Both the position numbers and the translations under genes were made by a program. Positions 1-9,438 of a stretch of 58,133 nucleotides of DNA are shown piece after piece. The notes below the pieces were generated by a model. That model saw nothing but the letters and a program-made list of their open reading frames with translations. It had not been told where the DNA came from and did no database searches. Origin of the DNA: Bacteroidia bacterium (GTDB taxonomy: Bacteria > Bacteroidota > Bacteroidia > Bacteroidales > JAPLDU01). The stretch's first letter is position 1. The number at the start of each line of letters is the position of its first letter. The stretch covers positions 5,358-63,490 of the forward strand of contig JAPLDU010000106.1 of NCBI GenBank assembly GCA_026391255.1, read 5' to 3'.

Positions 1-3000
1 ATTTACCGTAAGATAAGTCAGGGCGCTTGAACCACAGGTATTGACTGATTGGACTGAAACAGTATAGGTTCCTACCGGTACCAGCCTCCAGTCAACAACA
101 ATGGAAGGTGTATTCTGACCGCTGACAAGAACAGCCCCGTTTGCCGTGGGTATGGTCCATGTATAAGAAGTAACCGTGGGATCAGGAGTTACCGAAAATA
201 CTTTGGCTGCATTTGACTGACATACATCCACACCGGGACAGGAACCGGCAGGAGCAACAACAATAGCACCCGAAGTGATGGTACAACTGTTGGCATCGGT
301 AACAGTAACATAATAACTGCTTGCCAATAAACCTGTTCTGTCTTCCTGGTTATTGGTTCCGGGTAAATCGGCCCAATCATAAATATAGGGTGTGATACCT
401 CCGCCTGCCGTAATATTAATACTTCCATTGGAGAAACAACTCACGGCTACCGGAGTGCTTGATAAAGTAAGAGCATCAGGCTGGGTAACCGCCAGGCTGC
501 TGTTAAGATGTACAACACAACCGGTATTTACAGCATCACGTATCTGAACATCATATGTTGCAGCGGCAAGACCGGTAAAATTACCACTTGATTGCCATGT
601 ACCGGTATTTAAACGGTACTCATAAGTTCCGGCTCCTCCGGAGGGATTGGATATAGTAATCGTACCGGTGCTGGCGCCATGACAGAGTACATTTGTACTA
701 CTGACCGTTGCATTTAAGACTGCCGGTTGCGTCAGAACCTGGGTACCAACGGTATCAACACAGGAAGGAGCAGCCTGGTCACGTATCTGGGCAATATAGG
801 AACCTGCTGCAAGGCTGGTAAAACTGGCACCTGACTGCCATGATCCTGAATTTAAAGCATATTCATAATTTCCACTGCCACCTGATGCGCCACTGATTGT
901 GACAGATCCGCTGCTGCTTCCAAAGCAGGTAATATTGGTGCCTGTCACCGTGGTTGCAGTTACGCTGCAGGGATTAACCCTTCCCTGGGCAAACTCACCG
1001 AAAACAGCCAGTGCTGTCCGGTTCGCAATATTACCGGAAGCTGCCGCATTTGTTCCGGAAAAAGTCCATACAGAACCACTATTGACCCTCCTGATGATAC
1101 GTTCAGTACCATTCTCAGCATAACTGGTAAATCCATCTCCGGTAAGACTCAGTTTATAATTTGTACTTGCCAGGCTGTTGGCAGCGGTGAGTGTCCAATA
1201 GCCTTCCGTAAATGTTTTATCAACAATACTTGCATCAGCATCGGTGATGGGCAAGCCGGAAGTGCCTGGATTTGAAGCAATAAAACATACCGTGAGGGTA
1301 CCATTGGTAAGATTCGTAAAATTGGTCACCGCAAGATTAGTTGTGGTAGCTGTACCAACAGGAAACTGGATATCTGTTGCTGTGGCATTGATCCATCGTT
1401 GGAAACAACCGATATTAGTACCACTTGTGTAAGTTAATGTACCCTGAGAACCTGAAGTTGCAGAAGTACCTAATACTAGTGTATTTGAACTGGCATCTAT
1501 GTTACCGGACGTCATACCAAGTGTTCCTCCAACGGTAACATGTACTCCCAGAATCAGTTTAAACGGATCTTTATCAACCGTTAAATTATTAAATGACTGG
1601 GATGCTGCCGATCCACCAATCGTTTGATTGGATGAAGCATTATTAAAAAGTATCGTGCTTCCTGTCATAGTAGTGGTTGCCCCGTTGTTCGTCCAGTTAC
1701 CGCCGACAGTATGTGTAAAAGCGCCGGCAGTAAAGGATGTCCCGTTACCCAGGGTAACATTCCCGGCAATGGTCAATGCTGCACCAGCAGTAGCAGCCGC
1801 TGTGCCCGAAACAGTAAAATCACTCTGAATGGTCGCACCTGCTGATATTGTTTTGGGTCCGCTCCCACTTAAAATAAGATATCCATAGGTTTCATTTGTA
1901 ACAGTTTGTCCGGTACTTGTTCCATTATAATTCGTTGTACTGGTAACGCCGAAGGTTTTTGTACCAGTCCCCGCAACAGTAACCATGGTAGAAGTACCCG
2001 AAAGATTAAATGTAGCCCCTTCTGCAACAGTAAAATTCATATTATTAGCTAAAGTTATTGCAAGACTTCCATTATTCAGGATACCACTTTGTACACTCAG
2101 GTTCCCGGTTACTCTGGCTGATGTTATTGCATTGGATCCCAATGTTGCACCGCTCGTATTGGAATTATTTACAGTTATGTTATTATAAACAACACTGCTG
2201 ACTCCAATAGGGATGGTCTGCGCAACACTTCCATTGAAATTAAACGTGCTGGTTGTACCCGGGGTTAGTGTTCCTACAGTGAAGGAAAAGGCATTTCCAA
2301 GATTTAAGGTTCCTGCGCTACCCGACATGTTGATCACATTATTTGAAGCAGTACCACTTGCAGGTAAGGTAAGATTTCCCGTAATAGTAAGACTCCCTGA
2401 ATTAATTACAATCTGAGTGATCCTGGCAGTTCCATCAGTACCTGTCATTGTGAAATTTCCGCCAACACTTACAGCGCCATCGTTAATATTCAGAGAATTC
2501 GTAATGGTGTTGGTGCCGGATCTTGTCATTGTAACATCTCCGCTGACAGCAAGGGATGAGGAGAGATCAGCCAGGGTGAGATTATAATTATGTCCGACAC
2601 TTGATCCTAAGTTGATGGTTGCTGCCGCTGCACTGAAGCCTGAAGGAACAGTAACCGTCCAGGCTCCGTTGGCCGTACTTTCGCCAATATTCACGACATC
2701 ACCGGCAACAGGATATATTCCTGCACCAACTGCCGAGCCATGGGATGTCGTGGACCAGGTAGTGTTTGAATTCCAGTTACCGTTAGTTATTGCATAATAA
2801 GTGGCAGGTATATGAACCGTGATGACTACACCAAACAAAGCAGTATGTATTCCATCGGTAGCGGTAACAACATAGGTATTGGTAGCTGTAGTTGTAGTAG
2901 GGCTGCCGCTGATAATACCCGTGACGGGATCAATGCTTAACCCGTCAGGTAGAGCCGGACTAACAGAATAACCGGTGGGTGTACCAGTAATGGTAGGATT

Positions 3001-5337
3001 CAGGGGTGTTATGGCTGAGGTGGAAGTATATGAGTCCGGACTCGGATAGCTTAAATTTCCGAATGTCAGTACTGTGGTGGAAGGTACAACCTCTCCTGTG
3101 GAAAGAATGGCAGCGGGATAGTAATTGCTCCCGATCTTAAATTCAACCTGGGTCAGTTGTTGGGAAGTCAAACCACCACTGGTTGTTCCTGCAAATAATT
3201 TTCCTGCCGTACCGCTTCCTCCGAGGGTACCTGTCCAGCCGGTAACAAAAAGGGTCGTGTAAGTCGGCCAGCTTACTCCGCTGCTGTTGGCAAATGTAAG
3301 TGAATGTACCCCTGATCCCAACGCAATGGTTGAATTGGTAGTTACATTCAGTGTTGCACCGGTGGCCGAACTATAACCTGATGTTGTTCCGGTCTTTAAG
3401 GTTCCGCCATTGAATACAACAGAGGATGCAGCCAATGCATTCAAATTGTTAAAAACCAGGTTACCCGCATTTAAATTAACAGCACCGGTATATGTATTGG
3501 CGCCTGAAAGCTTTAAAGTACCGGCACCGCTCATCGTCAGGGTAGCGCCACTTACCGTACCCGATATTGTTGCAGTACCTGAGGATTTTGACATGGTAAC
3601 ATTCCCGGTGGTGGAAAACCCGGCAATGCTCTGGGATGCCATGGTACCCGTAATCTCGATATCCGAACTGCCGGCAGTAAATGTCCCGGACTTCACAAAA
3701 TTTCCCCCGAAAGTCAGTTTATAATTATTGGTGATTAAAGTTGCACCTGTATTTATGGTCAGCGGTACCGAAGTATTAAAGATTTTTGCTCCATTCATCG
3801 TAACAGAACCGGCAGTATTCGCAATAATAACGCCACCGGATGCAACAAATGGTGTTTTCCATTCAGTTGAAGTGGCAGTTCTGGTATCAGTTGTTTTATA
3901 CTGTAAGGTTGCATTGGTCCCATACGTTACCACTCCGGAGGTGACAACAACCGTGGCAGTTCCCTCAATGGAAAGTTTGCCGTTTACTGTTGGCGTGGTA
4001 GCAAATGTTTTTGCACCGGAACCTGAAAGGGTAAGATTATAATAGGTGGTAACCTTACATGCCGTTTGTGCGCCGGACGCATTATAGTTTACAAGATTCC
4101 CCACAGCAGTGGCAGTAAGTGTTGTGATCACAGATGTTCCACCAATATTGAGCGTACCTGTGGCCGCATTGGTCAACCCGCCGGTTCCTGCCAGTGCAGT
4201 GGTAACTGACAGCGTTCCACTGTTGGTATAAGTACCAGTGAATGTGGCTTTGGGAATGGATATAGCGCTTGTACCGCTGATCGTTTTTGAAGCGCCCGAA
4301 AAAGTATGCACCCCGGTGCTCGCCGTAAATGTTGTACCATTGTTTTGCAGGTTTCCTTTAATTGTATAAACTCCAGCCGTAGTTTCATTCCAGACACCAC
4401 CCGAATTAATGGTTATATTTCCTGTAAAAGTTAAAGTTTTTCCTGCAGTCAAACCCTGATCAAATTCCCCGGTAATACTGGTCGTCCCGGTAACAGTAAA
4501 GTTCTGATTGCCTGTAATTGAAAGTGTCCCGCTTGAAATATTCAGATTGCCTGCTATTGTTCTATTACCTCCAAGCGCCCATGATTTTGTCCCGGAACCG
4601 GAAATGGTCAAATTATAATATGCAATATCTAAAACTGTCTGTGAAGCGCCGGTATAATTTATTGTATTTCCGGCAGCAGTTGTAGTAATCTTACCGGAGG
4701 AAGTTCCGCCGATATTGATTGTGCCGGTGGCCGCATTGGTCACTCCGTTTCCAGCGCCTCCTGTTATTGAAAGTGCCGTCGCAACGGTAAGCGTACCGTT
4801 ATTAGTAACAACTTTACTTGATTCCGTAAAACTTGGTATGGAAATCGTACCGGTGAGCGTCTGGTTATTTGTACTGAATGTATGTGTACCTGTACTTGCC
4901 GTATATGTCCCATTATTTGTAATACCACCTGTGAATGTAACAGTTATTGCACCGCTTTCAGTTACGGTTGATCCTGCACCTATGGTCAGCAAGCCTGTGG
5001 AATAATTTGCCGAGATAGTCAATGTCGCATTGGTAACGGTTCCAAGTGTTATTGATCCCAATGCATTTGCAGGTGTAACGCTCAGAGTCGGTTGTGAACC
5101 TGTAAAAGAAACCACCCCGATCCGGACAACATCGCCTGCGGCAGAGCCCGGATTTCCATTAGGACTCCAGTTGGTAGTAGTGGCCCAGGCAGTGCTCGTG
5201 GCGCCGGTCCAGTTATAAGTAGTACCTGCAGCATTGGCTGCTCTGACCAATATCAATGATAGACAAAGGATCCATAAAAGCTTTTTGAAGGCCGGACTGA
5301 TATGAACCAACTGCCTGAAAGCAAAACCGCCTGACAA
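1..5337 (-). CDS. Large secreted beta-strand-repeat surface protein with SprB and PKD-like domains (partial, runs off left edge)
   Basis: The minus-strand frame is open from just upstream of 5337 to base 1, where the protein continues out of the window (about 1779 residues visible). The N-terminus reads as a signal peptide (FKKLLWILCLSLILV then RAANA). About 1,000 residues of short Gly/Thr/Ser/Asn-rich units follow (for example LTISGSGTKSWALGG, NLNISSGTLSITG), like autotransporter-associated beta-strand repeats that form a long beta-helix. Next are a putative Ig (He_PIG) domain with GLSIDPVTGIISGSP, a second beta-strand block, two or three SprB-like repeats and a PKD-like segment at the edge. 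No ATG occurs in frame between the preceding in-frame stop and the signal peptide; TTG at 5337 or 5310 are candidate starts, and 5337 is chosen arbitrarily. It lies about 50 bases after the 910-residue gene upstream, so the two are probably co-transcribed. Surface exposure is inferred; the C-terminus that would carry a sorting signal is not visible. Confidence 0.8.
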   Translation of the reverse strand, partial: MSGGFAFRQLVHISPAFKKLLWILCLSLILVRAANAAGTTYNWTGATSTAWATTTNWSPNGNPGSAAGDVVRIGVVSFTGSQPTLSVTPANALGSITLGTVTNATLTISANYSTGLLTIGAGSTVTESGAITVTFTGGITNNGTYTASTGTHTFSTNNQTLTGTISIPSFTESSKVVTNNGTLTVATALSITGGAGNGVTNAATGTINIGGTSSGKITTTAAGNTINYTGASQTVLDIAYYNLTISGSGTKSWALGGNRTIAGNLNISSGTLSITGNQNFTVTGTTSITGEFDQGLTAGKTLTFTGNITINSGGVWNETTAGVYTIKGNLQNNGTTFTASTGVHTFSGASKTISGTSAISIPKATFTGTYTNSGTLSVTTALAGTGGLTNAATGTLNIGGTSVITTLTATAVGNLVNYNASGAQTACKVTTYYNLTLSGSGAKTFATTPTVNGKLSIEGTATVVVTSGVVTYGTNATLQYKTTDTRTATSTEWKTPFVASGGVIIANTAGSVTMNGAKIFNTSVPLTINTGATLITNNYKLTFGGNFVKSGTFTAGSSDIEITGTMASQSIAGFSTTGNVTMSKSSGTATISGTVSGATLTMSGAGTLKLSGANTYTGAVNLNAGNLVFNNLNALAASSVVFNGGTLKTGTTSGYSSATGATLNVTTNSTIALGSGVHSLTFANSSGVSWPTYTTLFVTGWTGTLGGSGTAGKLFAGTTSGGLTSQQLTQVEFKIGSNYYPAAILSTGEVVPSTTVLTFGNLSYPSPDSYTSTSAITPLNPTITGTPTGYSVSPALPDGLSIDPVTGIISGSPTTTTATNTYVVTATDGIHTALFGVVITVHIPATYYAITNGNWNSNTTWSTTSHGSAVGAGIYPVAGDVVNIGESTANGAWTVTVPSGFSAAAATINLGSSVGHNYNLTLADLSSSLAVSGDVTMTRSGTNTITNSLNINDGAVSVGGNFTMTGTDGTARITQIVINSGSLTITGNLTLPASGTASNNVINMSGSAGTLNLGNAFSFTVGTLTPGTTSTFNFNGSVAQTIPIGVSSVVYNNITVNNSNTSGATLGSNAITSARVTGNLSVQSGILNNGSLAITLANNMNFTVAEGATFNLSGTSTMVTVAGTGTKTFGVTSTTNYNGTSTGQTVTNETYGYLILSGSGPKTISAGATIQSDFTVSGTAAATAGAALTIAGNVTLGNGTSFTAGAFTHTVGGNWTNNGATTTMTGSTILFNNASSNQTIGGSAASQSFNNLTVDKDPFKLILGVHVTVGGTLGMTSGNIDASSNTLVLGTSATSGSQGTLTYTSGTNIGCFQRWINATATDIQFPVGTATTTNLAVTNFTNLTNGTLTVCFIASNPGTSGLPITDADASIVDKTFTEGYWTLTAANSLASTNYKLSLTGDGFTSYAENGTERIIRRVNSGSVWTFSGTNAAASGNIANRTALAVFGEFAQGRVNPCSVTATTVTGTNITCFGSSSGSVTISGASGGSGNYEYALNSGSWQSGASFTSLAAGSYIAQIRDQAAPSCVDTVGTQVLTQPAVLNATVSSTNVLCHGASTGTITISNPSGGAGTYEYRLNTGTWQSSGNFTGLAAATYDVQIRDAVNTGCVVHLNSSLAVTQPDALTLSSTPVAVSCFSNGSINITAGGGITPYIYDWADLPGTNNQEDRTGLLASSYYVTVTDANSCTITSGAIVVAPAGSCPGVDVCQSNAAKVFSVTPDPTVTSYTWTIPTANGAVLVSGQNTPSIVVDWRLVPVGTYTVSVQSVNTCGSSALTYLTVN

Positions 5338-5386
5338 ACTTTTGTTTGAACTTATAAGGCTGAATTGGAATCTGAAATAATTTGAT

Positions 5387-8119
5387 TTAATAATTGATTT
5401 GGCCGGGTTGAACAGGGTTGCTGTACAATGTATTGAGAGTGACGGTTGCAGAAGTTATGCATCCGTTTGTATCTTTCACATAAACTGTGTGGCTTCCGGC
5501 CGCAAGACCGGTAAAGTTAAAGGTACTTCCATAAGAACCGTTATCGAGCTTATAAGTATAGGGCGATGTTCCGCCGCTGGCTGTCACATTAATGGCGCCG
5601 TTCGGAGAGGCCGGAGGCGGACAGGTAACCGGCGTGAGCGCAGCGCTCAGGCTTAGTACAGGGTTTTGTGTGATGGTCTTGCTTAAAACTGCCGTGCAGT
5701 TTTTGAAATCGGTCACCGTGACGGAATACGTACCGGCTGAAAGTCCGCTCAGGTCCTGTGTAGTTGCACTGTTGGACCACAAATACGTATAGACTGTTGT
5801 TCCCCCGGTGGGCGACAGGTCAATGGAACCTGTTGAAGCGCCGTTGCACAGCACATTTACCGAAGTGGCGCTTAAACTCAGGGCAGTTCCTGATTGTGTT
5901 ACACTATAACTGGCAGTTTGTTTGCAGGTATTATTATCAGTAACCGTAAGCCCGTAAGTACCTGCTGCCAGGCCGGTACGGTTCTGCAAAGCCGATCCGT
6001 CGCTCCAGGCATAGGCATAAGGTGTAATCCCTCCGCTTACACTGATTGAAATAGCCCCGGTGCTCTGTCCGTAACAAACAACATTGGTAATTGTGGGTGT
6101 GATGACTATCGGATCGGGCTGGGTAACATTTGCGGTTGCCGTGGCAGTACAGTTCTTGCTGTCCGTAACAGTAACGTTATACGTACCGGCTATAATGCTG
6201 CTGCGGTTCTGGCTGGTTACCCCGCCGCCCCAGTCATAAGTATAACCAGATGATCCTCCTGAAACAGCCAGGCTGATGCTGCCTGTAGCAGTACCATTGC
6301 AAAGAACGGGGCTGGGTGTGGCAGTCGCTGTGATGGCAGGGTCTTCGGTCAGGATTGAGGTGAAAGAATTACCGCAACCGGTCCCGTTACTTGAAGTCAC
6401 ACTTACGGTATAAGTACCCGGGGCAAGGCCGGAAATGGTAGTTCCTGTTCCACTGCCGGTACCACCTCCGCTCTTTGTCCAGCTCCAGATAAAAGGAGCC
6501 CCACCACCTGATATGCTCATGGCAATGGATCCATTGGTAATACCAAAGCAGGGCGGAGACAAGGTGGTGGTTACCTGCAGACCACAAATAATCTGCTGAT
6601 TCGTAGAGTACTTATAAACATGAGCACAGGAATTTAATTCGGTAAGCGTAACAGTAATGAGACAATTGGTCAGGCCGCTCACCGGGGGAGCCGTAAAGTT
6701 CGTGGATGCTGCATTTACAGGATCAAAACTTCCGCCACAGGAGGATGACCAGGAAACTGAGAAATCGGTGATCGGATAATTTCCTGTCAGAGTAAGTGTG
6801 ATAGGTGATACCGAACCTGAAACCAATGTTCCAATCTGCACATGAAACACAGGGCCGGGATCCTGATCTCTGGCAGCAATGAATGAAAAATTAAAGAAAG
6901 CCCTTTGAGCGGCAACATAGTCTGGTCCGGTTCCGCCACTATACTTATGAGCGGCTTCAAGCATCACCATCCCGCGGTTGGAATCACCCATCCCAGGACC
7001 GTAGGCAATTACTGCAGCCCTGTATTTATATAAGTTTGAACCCAAGTACTTATTGACCTGGTCAGGGTCATATCCTCCAACTACCGTGGTTGCTCTCCAT
7101 CCACCGGGATTACTTCCATCAGGGCTTCCGCACGGAACATATATCTGTTCTGAACCATTCTGGGTGGCCAGATCAATTCCTCCCATAAACTGCATCACCG
7201 GGTCTCCGCCATTATCATAGGTATAAGGAGGAGTTCCGCCACTGTGATTGGTCCACAAAACCAATGAATTCTGGCAATAACTGGTAGAACCTGATACAGG
7301 AGCTATATATTCAGTTCCGGAGGTTATCTTCTCCGTGAGAAAATTGCATTGCTGACTGGTATTTGCCGGGTTGTACAAGTTATGCAGGGCGCTGCCGGCA
7401 TGACAGCCAAGCCAGATAGCTCCTTTATATGTCAGGTTCCAGTAATACAAATTCTGGTGGGTTGCCCAGGTCGGGTCGGCATGCGGCATGACAAAAATAT
7501 CGTCGCAGGGACCCAACTGGGCAGGCGTTTTCCAACCTGACTGGAGCAGGCCGCCATAAGCCGAAGGTGGTATACCGGCATTGGCAAAATAGGGCTGGGC
7601 AAGCGCGCCATTTTGGTAATCAAGTGTCCATCGCGGAACATTGTAAATAGTCAGATATTTATAAACCGGTAAAGTGAGGGGAGCAGTGGTATAGCTACCC
7701 ACTACACCCAAATTTATGAAACTGTCAATATTAAAAATAACAGTCGGATTAATGTATTCTGCTGCAATAACAAATGCCCCTCCACGGTAATCAACTCCGT
7801 TATATGAAAAATCAATCCCGTCTTTTACCTTGTTCGGATCAATAATCCAGTAAACTGGAATGAAATGTGTTTTTATCAAATGATATATCAGACCATAAGG
7901 TTTCAGGCCATTCCCTATGGTCTGAGGTACCACGCCCATATTGACGATAAACGCTCCCGGCGAAAAGGTTACCATGGTCTGGGAATAACTCTTCCCCGGC
8001 ACAAAGCATACTGCCAACATTAAGATAATTCCTATTAAACAGGATTTTACTGATTTACAGAAACTTGCCTGGCATGCATTTTTACTGAAACACTCGATTA
8101 AGTAGACAATTATTTTCAT
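5387..8119 (-). CDS. Secreted protein: unrecognised N-terminal domain plus SprB repeats
   Basis: This 910-residue protein has a signal peptide ending near residue 47 (IILMLAVCFV, then SYSQ). Residues about 50-425 form a compact, non-repetitive domain that I cannot name. It contains KVKDGIDFSYNGVDYRGGAF, DDIFVMPHADPTW (206-218), a short GAIWLGCHAGSAL stretch with Cys239-His240, and GPGMGDSNRGMVMLEAAHKY (about 374-393). The order of a beta-strand followed by G-C-H-A-G resembles a nucleophile elbow as in class I glutamine-amidotransferase-like folds; this is a guess from pattern. Residues about 425-510 are Ig/PKD-like. About five SprB repeats follow (GGxxPYTYxWSxG...LxAGTYxVTVTDxxxC). The end (SNPVQPGQINY) shows no T9SS tail. 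It precedes the giant beta-strand protein by about 50 bases, suggesting an operon. A related architecture without SprB repeats would help define the domain. Confidence 0.85.
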   Translation of the reverse strand: MKIIVYLIECFSKNACQASFCKSVKSCLIGIILMLAVCFVPGKSYSQTMVTFSPGAFIVNMGVVPQTIGNGLKPYGLIYHLIKTHFIPVYWIIDPNKVKDGIDFSYNGVDYRGGAFVIAAEYINPTVIFNIDSFINLGVVGSYTTAPLTLPVYKYLTIYNVPRWTLDYQNGALAQPYFANAGIPPSAYGGLLQSGWKTPAQLGPCDDIFVMPHADPTWATHQNLYYWNLTYKGAIWLGCHAGSALHNLYNPANTSQQCNFLTEKITSGTEYIAPVSGSTSYCQNSLVLWTNHSGGTPPYTYDNGGDPVMQFMGGIDLATQNGSEQIYVPCGSPDGSNPGGWRATTVVGGYDPDQVNKYLGSNLYKYRAAVIAYGPGMGDSNRGMVMLEAAHKYSGGTGPDYVAAQRAFFNFSFIAARDQDPGPVFHVQIGTLVSGSVSPITLTLTGNYPITDFSVSWSSSCGGSFDPVNAASTNFTAPPVSGLTNCLITVTLTELNSCAHVYKYSTNQQIICGLQVTTTLSPPCFGITNGSIAMSISGGGAPFIWSWTKSGGGTGSGTGTTISGLAPGTYTVSVTSSNGTGCGNSFTSILTEDPAITATATPSPVLCNGTATGSISLAVSGGSSGYTYDWGGGVTSQNRSSIIAGTYNVTVTDSKNCTATATANVTQPDPIVITPTITNVVCYGQSTGAISISVSGGITPYAYAWSDGSALQNRTGLAAGTYGLTVTDNNTCKQTASYSVTQSGTALSLSATSVNVLCNGASTGSIDLSPTGGTTVYTYLWSNSATTQDLSGLSAGTYSVTVTDFKNCTAVLSKTITQNPVLSLSAALTPVTCPPPASPNGAINVTASGGTSPYTYKLDNGSYGSTFNFTGLAAGSHTVYVKDTNGCITSATVTLNTLYSNPVQPGQINY

Positions 8120-8852
8120 ATATCTTGATTTTTCAATTATGTGATTATGTTTATATTTATATTACTGAAGCCTTACAATTACCCTGGCGGTAAGAAAAGC
8201 TTTCAATAAAAACAAATTCCGGGAAACGATCCGATGATGACAATCATTTGTGTATTATATTAAAGTCTGTTCATTATGTTCAATATTTCAGAATATCTCT
8301 CAGAGTATAATTATATTATAAGTTGCTGATAATATGAAATCTATAATCATTAATTCTTGTCATTAAATCAAAAAAGTATAACTTAACAAACAGGATTTAT
8401 ATTAATAAGAGGCTGCTTAAGCTTACTTTTAATACAATATTATCTAAGAATATAATTAATCAATAAATTCGTAATCGACTTATTATCAAATAGTTATCCC
8501 ATTATTTTTTATTTGAAACTAATTTTTATAAATCTTTATATAATAATATTAACAACAAATTAAAAATGTAATCAGGCAAATGATTAATATCTATTAAATA
8601 GTAATGAATTTTGGTTTTTTATAATGACATTATGCATTGTTTTTCAACATTATATCAGATTTAGATATTCATGTTATATCAATATTAATACAAATATTAA
8701 TTTTGATCAACATTCGAAAATTGAGGACAAACGCATCCTTTTTTTTGACTAATGAAAGTCGGTTGTCTTTAAGTAGCTGTTTTGAATTGTGGTTCTTCCG
8801 GATAATGCATAGGTATAGATAAAAAAGACTCTATCAGAAAATGCTGTTTTTT

Positions 8853-9060
8853 AGTCCCGTCAGGGACTGTATATCGGTAGAAAGATATCCTATTCAAGTG
8901 TGTAGTGTTGCAGGCACGAAATATTTTTCTATCATTTCCTTGAAATAGCAAGAATCTGAATTGATTGGATGTACATGACATTTTTAATATTACGTTCCTG
9001 ACGGAACTTATATTTTGAGGATGGTCATTGACTTCTACCGATATTATGTCCCTCCGGGAC
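8853..9060. repeat. Degenerate palindrome-bearing dispersed repeat
   Basis: Contains AGTCCCGTCAGGGACT at 8853, ACGTTCCTGACGGAACT near 8992 and GTCCCTCCGGGAC at 9048. They frame a partly inverted 'atcggtagaaa' / 'ttctaccgat' pair (about 8873 and 9032). The mini-palindromes have the same layout as those in the three-hairpin elements around 28.8, 29.1, 32.6 and 37.6 kb. Confidence 0.6.
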
Positions 9061-9118
9061 AATACATGTTAATACAGTTGTTCAATATTTCGAATACGTC
9101 AACTAATAATGAATAATT

Positions 9119-9250
9119 AGAAGCTGTTTTGAATTTATTTTGTTTATTTTATAAATTGAATCCTCCTGCACTCCCTTTTCCAAAAAGGGAATCAATGAAA
9201 ACTACCCATTGGCTAAATGGCATGGGGGATTGGTGATATATTATCAATAA
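9119..9250. repeat. MITE-like element, family D, apparently truncated copy
   Basis: Starts with GAAGCTGTTTTGAATTTATT and continues into a GC-richer core (cctgca..cccttttccaaaaaggga, then ggcatgggggattggtga). The same order is present at 47239-47361. The expected right-hand terminal repeat is not seen; an unrelated small inverted repeat around 9261-9290 follows instead. Confidence 0.6.
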
Positions 9251-9438
9251 GTGGATTTCGAGAGAACACCTCGCTTCGCTCAATTCTTTTCTGAAAATCT
9301 TGTCTCATTAAATATCATTTTTTTCGGACAATTCAAATTTTTATTGTCCAAATAAAATTTTTTAATAAATTTTTAATCTCCCGATAAAAGAATCTTCTTA
9401 GTTTTACTAAAATTTAATAACCATTTAATTTTATTATT

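Larger units (their letters stand above)
8120..9438. other. Gene-free AT-rich intergenic region
   Basis: About 1.3 kb between divergently transcribed secreted-protein genes. It is strongly AT-rich and shows no credible coding frame. 8350-8379 shares a phrase (TTAATTCTTGTCATTAAATC) with 27159-27187 ahead of the aminopeptidase gene, suggesting a dispersed element. The right half holds two recognisable repeat remnants listed separately. Confidence 0.7.

Noticed and set aside
899-5218. A series of short plus-strand open frames of 60-104 codons
   Set aside because: They are shadows of the long open minus-strand beta-strand-repeat gene. Their composition (Val/Pro/Ala-rich, no starts with context) and full overlap argue against separate genes.
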